Shown: positions 1-7,694, numbered from the stretch's first letter. The stretch is DNA of 16,687 nt from an uncultured Lachnospiraceae bacterium (GCA_945827765.1 CALZPS010000006.1:1-16687), one strand, 5' to 3'. A program made the numbers and translations. The notes: a model not told the origin generated them from the letters alone.

Positions 1-46
1 AGATCTAGTACGGTCTCGTGGGCTCGGAGATGTGTATAAGAGACAG
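1..46 (+). other. Illumina Nextera i7 adapter (assembly contamination)
   Basis: Bases 1-4 (AGAT) match the end of the P7 primer tail. Bases 5-12 (CTAGTACG) have the length and position of an i7 index and match, from memory, Nextera index N702 as written in the primer. Bases 13-46 match the 34-base Nextera read-2 transposase adapter, ending in the 19-base Tn5 mosaic end at 28-46. Translation of the mosaic end gives the well-known artefact peptide MYKRQ on the plus strand and SLIHISEPTRPY on the minus strand. None of this is host DNA. The contig edge is an untrimmed adapter, and true genomic sequence starts at 47. Confidence 0.98.
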
Positions 47-1678
47 ATGATATTTGATGCAGAGTATTATCAGGAACTGGCGGAAGATCTTCACGAGAGG
101 GAGCGGGAAATCAAGGCGGCGCGGGGTGAAATCGTGGACCGCAACGGAATCGTGCTGGCAACAAACAAAACCGTTTGTACGATTTCGGTTATCCACAGCC
201 AGATTAAAGATGCGGAGGAAGTCATTGCTGTTTTGTCGAGGGAACTGGAGATGGACAGTGAGACTGTGAGAAAGAGAGTCGAGAAAGTATCCTCAATGGA
301 AAAAGTCAGGACGAATGTGGAAAAGGAAGTCGGAGACCGTATCCGTAATTATAATCTGGCCGGAGTCAAAGTGGATGAAGATTATAAACGATATTATCCT
401 TATGACGAAACAGCGTCCAAGGTGTTGGGCTTTACCGGCGGAGACAATCAGGGAATCATTGGTCTGGAAGTGAAGTATGAGGAATATTTAAAAGGGATAA
501 ACGGTACAATTCTCACGGTGACCGATGCGCGTGGAATTGAGCTGGAGGGAGTGGCAGAAGATCGCATAGAGCCGGTGGCCGGCAATACACTGAGAATCAG
601 TCTGGATTACAATATTCAGGCATACTGCCAGCAGGCTGCCGTCAAAGTGATGGAAGAAAAGCAGGCGGACAGTGTGTCTGTGATTTTGATGAATCCACAG
701 AACGGGGAGATTTATGCGATGGTAAATGTTCCGGAATTTAATCTGAACGAGCCATTCACACTTCAGACCCGGGAAGACATGAGTACAGTCAGCAGTGAGC
801 AAAAGCAGGAACTTTTAAATCAAATGTGGAGAAATGGCTGTATCAATGATACATATGAGCCCGGGTCCACATTTAAAATCATCACTTCGTCGGCCTGTCT
901 GGAAGAGGAGGTGGTTAAGCTTGAGGATACTTTTTCCTGTCCCGGTTATTATGTTGTGGAAGACCGTAAAATCCGATGCCACAAAGTAGGAGGCCACGGT
1001 GCGGAGACATTTGTGCAGGGATTACAAAATTCCTGCAACCCGGTTTTTATCAATATCGGACTGAGACTGGGGGCAGACCGGTTTTATGACTATTTTGAAC
1101 AGTTCAAACTGTTGAGCCTGACCAACATAGATCTGCCGGGAGAGGCGGGAACAATCATGCATAAACGGGAAGATATCGGCACGGTTGAACTGGCGACCAT
1201 GACATTTGGTCAGTCCTTTCAGGTTACGCCGATTCAGATGCTGACGACAGTCAGTTCCCTGATTAACGGAGGGAAACGTGTGACTCCGCATCTGGGTGTT
1301 TCGGTGGAGACAGGGGAGGGCGAGGTCATTGAAACATTCCGCTATAAAGAGGAGAACGGCATCGTATCGGAGCAGACCTCCGCTACAATGCGGACACTGC
1401 TTGAGAGTGTGGTGACAGAAGGGGGCGGTATCCAGGCTTATATCGAAGGGTATCGTATCGGCGGAAAAACAGCAACTTCACAGACATTGCCAAGAAGTGC
1501 ACATAAATACATTGCTTCCTTTATTGGCTTTGCTCCGGCGGACAATCCACAGGTAATCGGTATGGTAATCATCCACAATCCACAGGGGATATACTATGGA
1601 GGAACGATAGCGGCACCGGTTATGCGCACGATATATGACAATGTTCTGCCTTATATGGGGATTGAAAAAGCCGGGTAA
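47..1678 (+). CDS. Class B penicillin-binding protein (FtsI/SpoVD type), 5'-truncated
   Basis: This is a D,D-transpeptidase that cross-links septal or spore peptidoglycan outside the membrane. Counting from the codon at 47, residues about 15-40 carry the PBP dimerisation motif (HEREREIKAARGEIVDRNG). The transpeptidase domain shows SxxK as STFK (catalytic Ser274, Lys277), SxN as SCN (Ser329) and the third motif as KTAT (Lys474) rather than KTGT. The reading frame ends shortly after the transpeptidase fold, at PYMGIEKAG, so no PASTA domains follow. B. subtilis SpoVD has one. The cytoplasmic tail and the single N-terminal membrane helix are missing because the contig begins with adapter. The ATG at 47 is probably an internal Met, and a start at 32 would lie inside the adapter. 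It sits directly upstream of mraY, as in many dcw clusters. Family is certain. Assignment to division FtsI/PBP2 or sporulation SpoVD is not possible from this fragment. Confidence 0.93.
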   Translation: MIFDAEYYQELAEDLHEREREIKAARGEIVDRNGIVLATNKTVCTISVIHSQIKDAEEVIAVLSRELEMDSETVRKRVEKVSSMEKVRTNVEKEVGDRIRNYNLAGVKVDEDYKRYYPYDETASKVLGFTGGDNQGIIGLEVKYEEYLKGINGTILTVTDARGIELEGVAEDRIEPVAGNTLRISLDYNIQAYCQQAAVKVMEEKQADSVSVILMNPQNGEIYAMVNVPEFNLNEPFTLQTREDMSTVSSEQKQELLNQMWRNGCINDTYEPGSTFKIITSSACLEEEVVKLEDTFSCPGYYVVEDRKIRCHKVGGHGAETFVQGLQNSCNPVFINIGLRLGADRFYDYFEQFKLLSLTNIDLPGEAGTIMHKREDIGTVELATMTFGQSFQVTPIQMLTTVSSLINGGKRVTPHLGVSVETGEGEVIETFRYKEENGIVSEQTSATMRTLLESVVTEGGGIQAYIEGYRIGGKTATSQTLPRSAHKYIASFIGFAPADNPQVIGMVIIHNPQGIYYGGTIAAPVMRTIYDNVLPYMGIEKAG

Positions 1679-1703
1679 ATGCTGTATACTATGGGAGACA
1701 AAA

Positions 1704-1731
1704 GTTACAGTACATACTCACAGAGTATAAA
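1704..1731 (+). promoter_or_regulatory. Possible sigma-A promoter upstream of mraY
   Basis: The 86-base gap between the PBP gene and mraY contains GTTACA (1704-1709), a 16-base spacer and TATAAA (1726-1731). The -10 matches consensus at five of six positions and the -35 at four. The gap is larger than the others in this part of the cluster, which fits a secondary promoter, but read-through from upstream is equally possible. Confidence 0.3.
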
Positions 1732-1764
1732 TTGTAATGACAAAAGAGACAAAGAGGTGTATAT

Positions 1765-2721
1765 ATGACAGAACAGGTAATATTTCCGATATTAATTTCA
1801 TTTGCGTTAAGTCTGCTTATGGGACCGATTGTGATTCCGTTTCTGAGAAAACTGAAGATGGGGCAGACTGAGCGGGAAGAAGGGGTGCAGTCTCATTTGA
1901 AAAAGGCAGGTACTCCGACGATGGGGGGAGTGATAATATTAGGAAGTGTGATAATCACGTCCCTGTTCTATGTGAAGGATTATCCAAAAATTATTCCGGT
2001 ATTATTTTTGACAGTCGGCTTTGGACTGATTGGATTTTTGGATGATTTTCTGAAAGTGGTGATGAAAAGGTCTGACGGACTCTATCCCGGACAGAAGATG
2101 GCTCTGCAGCTTGTGGTGACTGCTGTCTTTGCTTTCTATCTGGTTAGAGTGGCAGATATTCCGCTGACTTTGCTGATTCCGTTTTCCGGCGGAAAACAGC
2201 TTGATATCGGCTGGCTGGCGATACCGGTGCTGTTCGTGGCAGTGCTGGGTACGGTGAACGGAACAAACTTTACCGATGGTCTGGATGGCCTTGCCTCCAG
2301 CGTGACCGTGCTTGTGGCAACCTTCTTTACCGTGGTAGCGGTCGGGACAAACAGCGGGATTTCCCCTGTTACTTGTGCGGTTATTGGGGCACTCATGGGA
2401 TTTTTGCTGTTCAATGTCTATCCGGCAAGCGTATTCATGGGAGACACAGGATCGCTGGCACTTGGCGGATTTGTAGCAGGCACGGCATATATGATGCAAA
2501 TGCCGTTGTTCATTATCATCGTGGGATTGATTTATGTTGTGGAGGTGGCGTCCGTCATCATTCAGGTGGCTTATTTTAAAAAGACCGGCGGTAAAAGGTT
2601 CTTTAAGATGGCTCCGATTCACCACCATTTCGAACTTTGCGGATGGTCGGAGACGCGTGTGGTGGCAGTATTTTCGATTGCCACGGCAGTACTCTGCATG
2701 GTGGCATTTTTGGGGTTATAA
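1765..2721 (+). CDS. mraY: Phospho-N-acetylmuramoyl-pentapeptide-transferase (MraY)
   Basis: This integral membrane enzyme transfers phospho-MurNAc-pentapeptide from UDP to undecaprenyl phosphate, making lipid I, the first membrane step of peptidoglycan synthesis. The 318-residue protein has about ten hydrophobic segments. It shows all the family signatures: the aspartate pair in DDFLK (93-97), NFTDGLDGL starting at Asn168 with Asp171 and Asp174 in the Mg-binding active site, GDTGS near residue 225, and the cytoplasmic HHH motif at 286-288 followed by FELCGWSE. Length is normal for the family. The ATG at 1765 follows an AGAGGTG ribosome-binding site. murD begins 32 bases downstream, so the two are probably co-transcribed. 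Confidence 0.98.
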   Translation: MTEQVIFPILISFALSLLMGPIVIPFLRKLKMGQTEREEGVQSHLKKAGTPTMGGVIILGSVIITSLFYVKDYPKIIPVLFLTVGFGLIGFLDDFLKVVMKRSDGLYPGQKMALQLVVTAVFAFYLVRVADIPLTLLIPFSGGKQLDIGWLAIPVLFVAVLGTVNGTNFTDGLDGLASSVTVLVATFFTVVAVGTNSGISPVTCAVIGALMGFLLFNVYPASVFMGDTGSLALGGFVAGTAYMMQMPLFIIIVGLIYVVEVASVIIQVAYFKKTGGKRFFKMAPIHHHFELCGWSETRVVAVFSIATAVLCMVAFLGL

Positions 2722-2753
2722 GTTAGAAGTGTGATTTGGGGAGAAAAGGAAAA

Positions 2754-4121
2754 ATGGACTTAAAAGAGAAAAAAGTGTTAGTGTTTGGTTCGGGAATCAG
2801 CGGGGTGGCTGCCAGCCGTTTGCTTTTGCAAGTAGGGGCGCGGGTTGTCCTATATGATGGAAATACATCGCTTGATGCAAAGGCGGTTGAAGAACAGGTC
2901 TTGAGTGCAAAGCCCGCTCTTTCAAATGTACACTTCCGGGTGATTCTCGGAGAATTACCTGCGGATGTGAGAGAGAGTCTGGCGCTTGTTGTGATGAGTC
3001 CGGGAGTGCCGACGGATTTGCCGGTGGTAGACGAAATGAGAGCGGGAGGCATCCCGATATGGGGAGAAATAGAACTGGCTTATACATTTGCCAAAGGAGA
3101 TGTGCTGGCGATTACCGGAACAAACGGTAAGACAACAACCACTACATTGCTGGGCGAGATTATGAAACAGTATTGTCACACCTATGTAGTGGGAAATATT
3201 GGAAATCCTTACACAGAAATTGCTCTGGACATGACGGAGCAGTCTGTGGCGGTAGCGGAGATGAGCAGTTTTCAGTTAGAGACGATACATAAGTTTCGTC
3301 CGAAGGTCAGCGCAGTGTTAAATATCACTCCTGACCATCTGAACAGGCACCATACGATGGAAGGCTATATTGCAGCGAAGAAACAGATTTTCCGCAATCA
3401 GACTTCGGAGGATATATGCGTGCTGAATTATGAAGATGAAGTGACACGCAGTTTTGCCCGGAATACCGATGCGAAAGTTATCTATTTCAGCAGTCTGCGC
3501 AAAGTGGAAGGCGGTATTTATCTGGAAGACGGCAATATCATCTATCATGTGGAAGAACCGGTGACAATCTGTCATGTGGATGAACTGCAGATTCTGGGAC
3601 GGCATAACCACGAGAATGTGATGGCAGCAGTTGCCATGGCAGCTGCATACGGGGTGCCGTTTGATATCATCCGCAAAACGGTGTGCGCATTCAAGGGAGT
3701 GGAACATCGGATCGAATTTGTGGCAGAGAAAAACGGGGTTGCCTATTACAATGATTCCAAAGGGACAAATCCTGACGCGGCAATTAAGGGAATTCAGGCG
3801 ATGAACCGGCCGACTTTATTGATTGGCGGCGGGTATGACAAGGATTCTTCTTACGAAGAGTGGATAAAGGCGTTTGACGGAAAAGTGAAAAAGCTGGTGC
3901 TGATAGGTGCTACCAGGGAAAAAATTGACGAGACGGCTAAGAAACTTGGTTTTACGGAGACGGTGTTGGCGGACAGCTTTGAGGAAGCTTTTGATATCTG
4001 CGTGAAAAATGCAAAATCAGGTGATGCTGTCTTGTTGTCTCCGGCCTGTGCGAGTTGGGGAATGTTTAAAAATTACGAAGAACGTGGGGATAAATTCAAA
4101 GAACTTGTAAACCGGTTATAA
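2754..4121 (+). CDS. murD: UDP-N-acetylmuramoylalanine--D-glutamate ligase (MurD)
   Basis: This cytoplasmic ATP-dependent ligase adds D-Glu to UDP-MurNAc-L-Ala. The N-terminal Rossmann-like domain starts at VLVFGSGISG. The central ATPase has the P-loop GTNGKT (122-127) followed by TTTTLLGEI. The region HRIEFVAEKNGVAYYNDSKGTNPDA marks the start of the C-terminal domain, which ends with the typical SPACASWGMFKNYEERGDKFKELV. I place the start at the ATG at 2754 (455 residues, MDLKEKKVLVFG). It has GGGGAG (2738-2743) and AAAGGA just upstream. An in-frame TTG at 2736 would add six non-conserved residues and lies over the ribosome-binding site. The stop codon runs into the ftsW Shine-Dalgarno sequence. 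Confidence 0.97.
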   Translation: MDLKEKKVLVFGSGISGVAASRLLLQVGARVVLYDGNTSLDAKAVEEQVLSAKPALSNVHFRVILGELPADVRESLALVVMSPGVPTDLPVVDEMRAGGIPIWGEIELAYTFAKGDVLAITGTNGKTTTTTLLGEIMKQYCHTYVVGNIGNPYTEIALDMTEQSVAVAEMSSFQLETIHKFRPKVSAVLNITPDHLNRHHTMEGYIAAKKQIFRNQTSEDICVLNYEDEVTRSFARNTDAKVIYFSSLRKVEGGIYLEDGNIIYHVEEPVTICHVDELQILGRHNHENVMAAVAMAAAYGVPFDIIRKTVCAFKGVEHRIEFVAEKNGVAYYNDSKGTNPDAAIKGIQAMNRPTLLIGGGYDKDSSYEEWIKAFDGKVKKLVLIGATREKIDETAKKLGFTETVLADSFEEAFDICVKNAKSGDAVLLSPACASWGMFKNYEERGDKFKELVNRL

Positions 4122-4135
4122 GGAGTGGTTTTTTA

Positions 4136-5221
4136 TTGAAACGTTCGAAAGGAAAGCGCCGATATGATGAGACGCTTGTAATCGTGGTTTTTTTGTTGGT
4201 AGGAATTGGTCTGATCCTTTTGTATAGTACGAGTGCATATAATGGGCAGGTGAAATTCCACGATTCATTTTATTATTTGAAAAAGCAGGCATTTGCAACG
4301 GCAATCGGTTTGTGCGGGATGTTCGTGGTGGCCGGGATTGATTATCATAAATGGGTGCCGTTTGCAGGGCTTGGATATCTGACAGCGATCATCTTATCGG
4401 TTGCTGTCATATTCATAGGAGACGAGTATAATGGGTCCAAAAGATGGCTGTCTTTGGGCCCGATTTCTTTTCAACCCTCGGAATTTGCCAAAGTGGCGGT
4501 AATATTGTTCCTTGCATGTCTGGTGACAAAACATGTAAAAACGATGGGAAAACTGACCACACTGATGAGAGTATTTGTTCCCATACTGCCGATTGTCGGT
4601 CTGGTGGGAGCCAGTAATTTGAGTACGGCAATTATCATTCTGGGAATTGCTGTCGTGCTGATCTTTGTTGCCAGTCCCAAATATGCACAGTTTATCGGGA
4701 TGGGGGCGGCTGCAATCGGGTTTATGGGAATTTTTCTGGCGCTGGAAAGCTATCGTCTGGAACGAATTGCAATCTGGCGAAATCCTGAAAAATATGAGAA
4801 AGGATATCAGACATTACAGGGACTGTATGCAATCGGCTCGGGAGGACTGTTTGGTCAGGGGCTGGGAGAGAGTATCCAGAAATTGGGGTTTCTGCCGGAA
4901 GCACAAAATGATATGATTTTTTCTATCATTTGTGAAGAGTTAGGGCTTTTTGGTGCTGGGCTGATTGTCCTTCTGTTTTTGGTTCTGATCTGGCGTTTTT
5001 TTGTGATAGCGACCCACGCCAAAGACTTGTTGGGATGTCTGATTGCCTCGGGGGCGATGGCACATATGATGATACAGGTGATTTTGAATATTGCGGTTGT
5101 GACAAATAGCATACCCAACACCGGGATCACACTGCCGTTTATCAGTTACGGCGGCACCTCCGTGCTGTTTCTTCTGCTGGAAATGGGGCTTGTATTGAGT
5201 GTGTCGAATATGGTAAAATAG
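4136..5221 (+). CDS. ftsW: Septal peptidoglycan glycosyltransferase FtsW (SEDS family)
   Basis: This polytopic SEDS protein polymerises lipid II into glycan strands together with a class B PBP. The 361-residue protein has about ten membrane segments. It shows FQPSEFAKVAVILFLA in the middle, NLSTAIIILG, and the catalytic-loop signature LPEAQNDMIFSIICEELG with Glu255 and Asp259. The C-terminal SEDS signature is NSIPNTGITLPFISYGGTS. Translation starts at a TTG (4136). The AGGAG at 4121-4125 overlaps the murD stop and lies 10 bases upstream, and no ATG alternative fits the conserved N-terminus. It could be the sporulation paralogue SpoVE, because family members cannot be separated by motif alone. 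Its place in the dcw cluster favours FtsW or a dual role. Confidence 0.93.
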   Translation: MKRSKGKRRYDETLVIVVFLLVGIGLILLYSTSAYNGQVKFHDSFYYLKKQAFATAIGLCGMFVVAGIDYHKWVPFAGLGYLTAIILSVAVIFIGDEYNGSKRWLSLGPISFQPSEFAKVAVILFLACLVTKHVKTMGKLTTLMRVFVPILPIVGLVGASNLSTAIIILGIAVVLIFVASPKYAQFIGMGAAAIGFMGIFLALESYRLERIAIWRNPEKYEKGYQTLQGLYAIGSGGLFGQGLGESIQKLGFLPEAQNDMIFSIICEELGLFGAGLIVLLFLVLIWRFFVIATHAKDLLGCLIASGAMAHMMIQVILNIAVVTNSIPNTGITLPFISYGGTSVLFLLLEMGLVLSVSNMVK

Positions 5222-5345
5222 ACTCTGGAATCCAACCGCTGTGCGATCGCCGCGCTGCGTGCAAAATGATTCTGTCGCTACCATCATGGGGTCAAAAGCT
5301 TTTGCCCCCAATATCAAAATTAGACTTTAGCGATAAATGAGAACC
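5222..5345. repeat. Structured intergenic spacer with nested palindromes
   Basis: The spacer between ftsW and divIB holds several inverted repeats and no gene. A 24-base near-perfect palindrome at 5287-5310 (TGGGGTCAAAAG and its complement, one mismatch) has the perfect core CAAAAGCTTTTG. It is flanked by outer arms TCGCTA (5275-5280) and TAGCGA (5328-5333), which extend to 8 pairs with a wobble. A separate GCGATCGC palindrome sits at 5243-5250 in a GC-rich patch. No T-run follows the central palindrome, so it is not an obvious intrinsic terminator. It may be a dispersed repeat element or an mRNA processing or stability structure. Confidence 0.55.
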
Positions 5346-5364
5346 ATGAACGAGGAGGCTGAAC

Positions 5365-6246
5365 ATGGCACAAAAGAGGCTCCGGAGGAAACAGACAGCA
5401 GGGAATCAGGCCGCAAGGAAACGGACAGCAGGGAATCAGGCCGCAAGGAAACGGACAGCAAGGAAACAGACAGTAAAGCGTAAAACGAAAAAGCGCAGAA
5501 GAAAGATCCTTAAGATAAGTTTGATTGTGTTGGTTATCCTTGCACTTTTAGTCGGTCTTGGTTATCTTTCGACTTTAGTTTTCAAACTGAAACAGATTAA
5601 GGTGACAAAGAACCGATATACTGTCAGTGAGGATGTGGTGAATTGGATAAGGAAGGATCCTTACTCGGAAAATACACTTTATGTATGGTGGAAATATAAT
5701 CATACAGAACCTTTGGCACTGCCGGCGGCGGAAAGCGTGAAGGTGAAGATAACTTCACCGTGGGAGGTGACGGTGGAAATCAAAGAAAAGACGTTTACCG
5801 GATGTCTGACTCTGGGTGAAGAATTTATCTATTTTGACGAAAAAGGAATTGCCTCATACAAAAGTCCGGAAGTGATGGAAGGCGTGATACTGGTGGAAGG
5901 CGCGGAGATAAGCGCGGAAGAAGTACAGATAGGAAAAGTACTTCCGGTTTCCGACAGCGGCATATTTGAGAAAATCTGTGAGATTACCGGTTTGTTGGAG
6001 CAAAACAAGTTGACCCCGGATAAGATTGCGTTTGCTGAAACAGATTTAGAGCTATGGTTTGGCGGAGTGCGGATTCAGGTCGGAAGCGGGAGCTATGAGG
6101 CAAAGGTTGAGCAGATACCGCCGATCCTGGAAAAATTAAATGAATTGTATCCCGGGCAAAAAGGTGTGCTGCATCTGGAAAATTATGAGCAGGGGACAGA
6201 TTCTATTCGTTTCGTACCCGAATGGTTCGAACAGACCGAAGGATAG
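5365..6246 (+). CDS. divIB: Cell division protein DivIB/FtsQ-like
   Basis: This is a bitopic divisome protein of 293 residues. The cytoplasmic tail (1-48) is extremely basic. It contains the ten-residue repeat RKxTAGNQAA twice plus partial copies, encoded by a 30-base tandem repeat. A single membrane helix follows at about 50-73. A POTRA-type domain starts at FKLKQIKVTKNRYTVSEDVVNWI, and a beta domain runs to about residue 265. The protein bridges FtsL/DivIC-type partners and the septal synthase at the outer membrane face. The start at 5365 is set by GAGGAGG (5352-5358) six bases upstream and a stop codon in frame just before it. Sequence conservation in this family is low, so the call rests on the topology, the POTRA-like segment and the position between ftsW and ftsZ. 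Confidence 0.85.
   Translation: MAQKRLRRKQTAGNQAARKRTAGNQAARKRTARKQTVKRKTKKRRRKILKISLIVLVILALLVGLGYLSTLVFKLKQIKVTKNRYTVSEDVVNWIRKDPYSENTLYVWWKYNHTEPLALPAAESVKVKITSPWEVTVEIKEKTFTGCLTLGEEFIYFDEKGIASYKSPEVMEGVILVEGAEISAEEVQIGKVLPVSDSGIFEKICEITGLLEQNKLTPDKIAFAETDLELWFGGVRIQVGSGSYEAKVEQIPPILEKLNELYPGQKGVLHLENYEQGTDSIRFVPEWFEQTEG
5386..5473 (+). repeat. 30-base tandem repeat in the divIB N-terminal coding region
   Basis: The unit AGGAAACRGACAGCAGGGAA plus TCAGGCCGCA occurs at 5386-5415 and 5416-5445 with one base difference. A half copy follows at 5446-5460 and a further partial copy at 5461-5473. The period is ten codons, so copy-number change would keep the frame and only lengthen or shorten the basic cytoplasmic tail of DivIB. 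Confidence 0.95.
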
Positions 6247-6291
6247 AAACAGTAATTTTAAAAAAAAGTTCGAAAAATAAATAAAAATCTA

Positions 6292-6320
6292 TTGATTATT
6301 TACGAAAAAGACTATATTAT
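6292..6320 (+). promoter_or_regulatory. Sigma-A promoter for ftsZ
   Basis: The AT-rich gap of 145 bases before ftsZ contains TTGATT (6292-6297), a 17-base spacer and TATTAT (6315-6320). Transcription would start near 6327. A perfect TATAAT at 6359-6364 offers a second, weaker start because its -35 region is poor. A short inverted repeat, TTATTG (6325-6330) with CAATAA (6343-6348), lies at the predicted start of the transcript. Confidence 0.7.
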
Positions 6321-6391
6321 ATACTTATTGGATTCTATCATTCAATAAAGGGATGTATTATAATTAATAAGAGACAAAGGAGGAAATACTC

Positions 6392-7543
6392 TTGTTAGAA
6401 ATTAAAACCAACGAATCAGAAGCGGCTGCAAGAATAATTGTAATTGGTGTCGGCGGGGGCGGAAACAACGCGGTGAACCGCATGATTGATGAACAGATTG
6501 CAGGTGTAGAATTTATTGCGATTAATACAGATAAGCAGGCACTACAGCTTTGCAAGGCTCCGACCTTGATGCAGATTGGAGAGAAACTTACAAAAGGTCT
6601 CGGTGCGGGAGCACAGCCGGAGGTAGGAGAAAAAGCGGCGGAAGAGAGTGCAGAGGAGATTTCTGCAGCACTGAAAGGGGCAGATATGGTATTCGTTACC
6701 TGTGGTATGGGTGGCGGTACCGGAACCGGTGCGACTCCGGTCGTTGCGCGGATTGCCAAAGAACTTGGGGCATTGACTGTCGGCGTTGTGACGAAACCGT
6801 TCCGTTTTGAGTCCAGGACACGTATGCAGAATGCGATGACAGGCATTGACAAATTAAAAGAAAACGTAGATACACTGATTGTTATCCCGAATGATAAGCT
6901 GCTGGAGGTTGTTGACAGAAGAACAACGATGCCGGAAGCTTTGAAGAAAGCAGATGAAGTATTACAGCAGGGTATTCAGGGCATCACAGATTTGATTAAC
7001 GTACCATCTCTGATTAATCTGGACTTTGCAGATGTGCAGACTGTTATGAAGGACAAGGGTATCGCACATATCGGTATCGGTGAAGGACGTGGAGATGACA
7101 AGGCACTTGAGGCTGTAAAACAGGCAGTTGCAAGTCCATTGCTGGAGACCACCATTCAGGGGGCATCTCATGTCATCATCAACGTATCCGGAGATATCAC
7201 TTTGATGGATGCATCTGATGCAGCAGAGTATGTACAGGAGCTGGCAGGAGAGAATGCAAATATTATCTTTGGTGCGACGTACGATGACACCAAGTCTGAC
7301 GAGGCTACCATTACTGTCATTGCGACCGGCTTACATAATGTAGGCGGAAGTGCATCCAAGCTGAAGGCAAGACTGGAGGGACAGCAGAAAGCAGGTTCAG
7401 TACTCCAGAATGATGGCACAGTAAGACCGACGGCAGCTGCCAGAACAATGGGTGGTACAATGCCGACTCTTCAGCAGCCAAGACCGACTGCCGGTGGAGT
7501 GAAAGAACAGCAGATTAAAATTCCGGATTTCTTTAAGAAATAA
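6392..7543 (+). CDS. ftsZ: Cell division GTPase FtsZ
   Basis: This tubulin-like GTPase polymerises into the Z ring at midcell, and in spore formers also at the polar septum. The 383-residue protein has [13 protein letters not shown] at the N-terminus and the tubulin signature GGGTGTG at 107-113. It also has the NLDFADV synergy-loop region with the catalytic aspartates near residue 210. A variable linker of about 50 residues leads to the C-terminal peptide KIPDFFKK, which binds partners such as SepF. Translation starts at a TTG (6392) with a strong AAAGGAGG (6376-6383) eight bases upstream, and no ATG precedes the conserved core. The gene is monocistronic by its own promoter and terminator, although read-through from divIB is possible. 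No ftsA lies next to it. Confidence 0.98.
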   Translation: MLEIKTNESEAAARIIVIGVGGGGNNAVNRMIDEQIAGVEFIAINTDKQALQLCKAPTLMQIGEKLTKGLGAGAQPEVGEKAAEESAEEISAALKGADMVFVTCGMGGGTGTGATPVVARIAKELGALTVGVVTKPFRFESRTRMQNAMTGIDKLKENVDTLIVIPNDKLLEVVDRRTTMPEALKKADEVLQQGIQGITDLINVPSLINLDFADVQTVMKDKGIAHIGIGEGRGDDKALEAVKQAVASPLLETTIQGASHVIINVSGDITLMDASDAAEYVQELAGENANIIFGATYDDTKSDEATITVIATGLHNVGGSASKLKARLEGQQKAGSVLQNDGTVRPTAAARTMGGTMPTLQQPRPTAGGVKEQQIKIPDFFKK

Positions 7544-7559
7544 AGAGTTGGAATACACA

Positions 7560-7594
7560 AAAAGGGTATCGGATTTTCCGATACCCTTTTGTAA
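7560..7594. terminator. Intrinsic terminator after ftsZ
   Basis: A perfect 14-base-pair stem (7560-7573 with 7577-7590), of the form AAAAGGGTATCGGA and its complement with a TTT loop, starts 16 bases after the ftsZ stop. The descending arm ends in TTTT, followed by GTAAT. The ascending arm begins with an A-run, so the hairpin could also work on the opposite strand. It separates ftsZ from the sporulation genes. Confidence 0.92.
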
Positions 7595-7628
7595 TAGCTT
7601 TACCATATCGCTGAACGGCTACATTTTT

Positions 7629-7635
7629 TGTCGAA
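7629..7635 (+). promoter_or_regulatory. Spo0A-binding 0A box
   Basis: TGTCGAA is an exact match to the Spo0A consensus (TGNCGAA). It lies 33 bases upstream of the -35 element and about 65-70 bases upstream of the predicted start of the spoIIGA transcript. In B. subtilis spoIIG is activated by phosphorylated Spo0A at such boxes, so the position makes biological sense. A poorer reversed match (TCTGACA, 7661-7667) overlaps the -35 element. Confidence 0.75.
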
Positions 7636-7661
7636 ACATATCTTGAAATCCTCGTCCGTAT

Positions 7662-7694
7662 CTGACATTTTTCCGGATTCATTTTTTATATAAT
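7662..7694 (+). promoter_or_regulatory. Spo0A-type promoter of spoIIGA-sigE with wide spacing
   Basis: CTGACA (7662-7667) and a perfect TATAAT (7689-7694) are separated by 21 bases instead of 17. The B. subtilis spoIIG promoter is known for near-consensus sigma-A elements about 22 bases apart that need Spo0A for activity. The same architecture here, with a 0A box upstream, supports Spo0A-dependent sigma-A transcription. Confidence 0.7.

Noticed and set aside
32..46. Start of the PBP gene at the ATG at 32
   Set aside because: The ATG and the codons for YKRQ are part of the Tn5 mosaic end in the sequencing adapter.
2002..2628. Long minus-strand reading frame opposite mraY
   Set aside because: It lies antisense to a well-conserved gene. 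Its His/Ser/Lys-rich sequence has no recognisable motif, and it is a shadow frame.
5287..5310. Intrinsic terminator after ftsW
   Set aside because: The palindrome has no loop in its core and no T-run after it.
5337..5482. Separate small acidic ORF overlapping the divIB start
   Set aside because: It has no ribosome-binding site, whereas the divIB start at 5365 has GAGGAGG at ideal spacing. The open second frame follows from the 30-base repeat.
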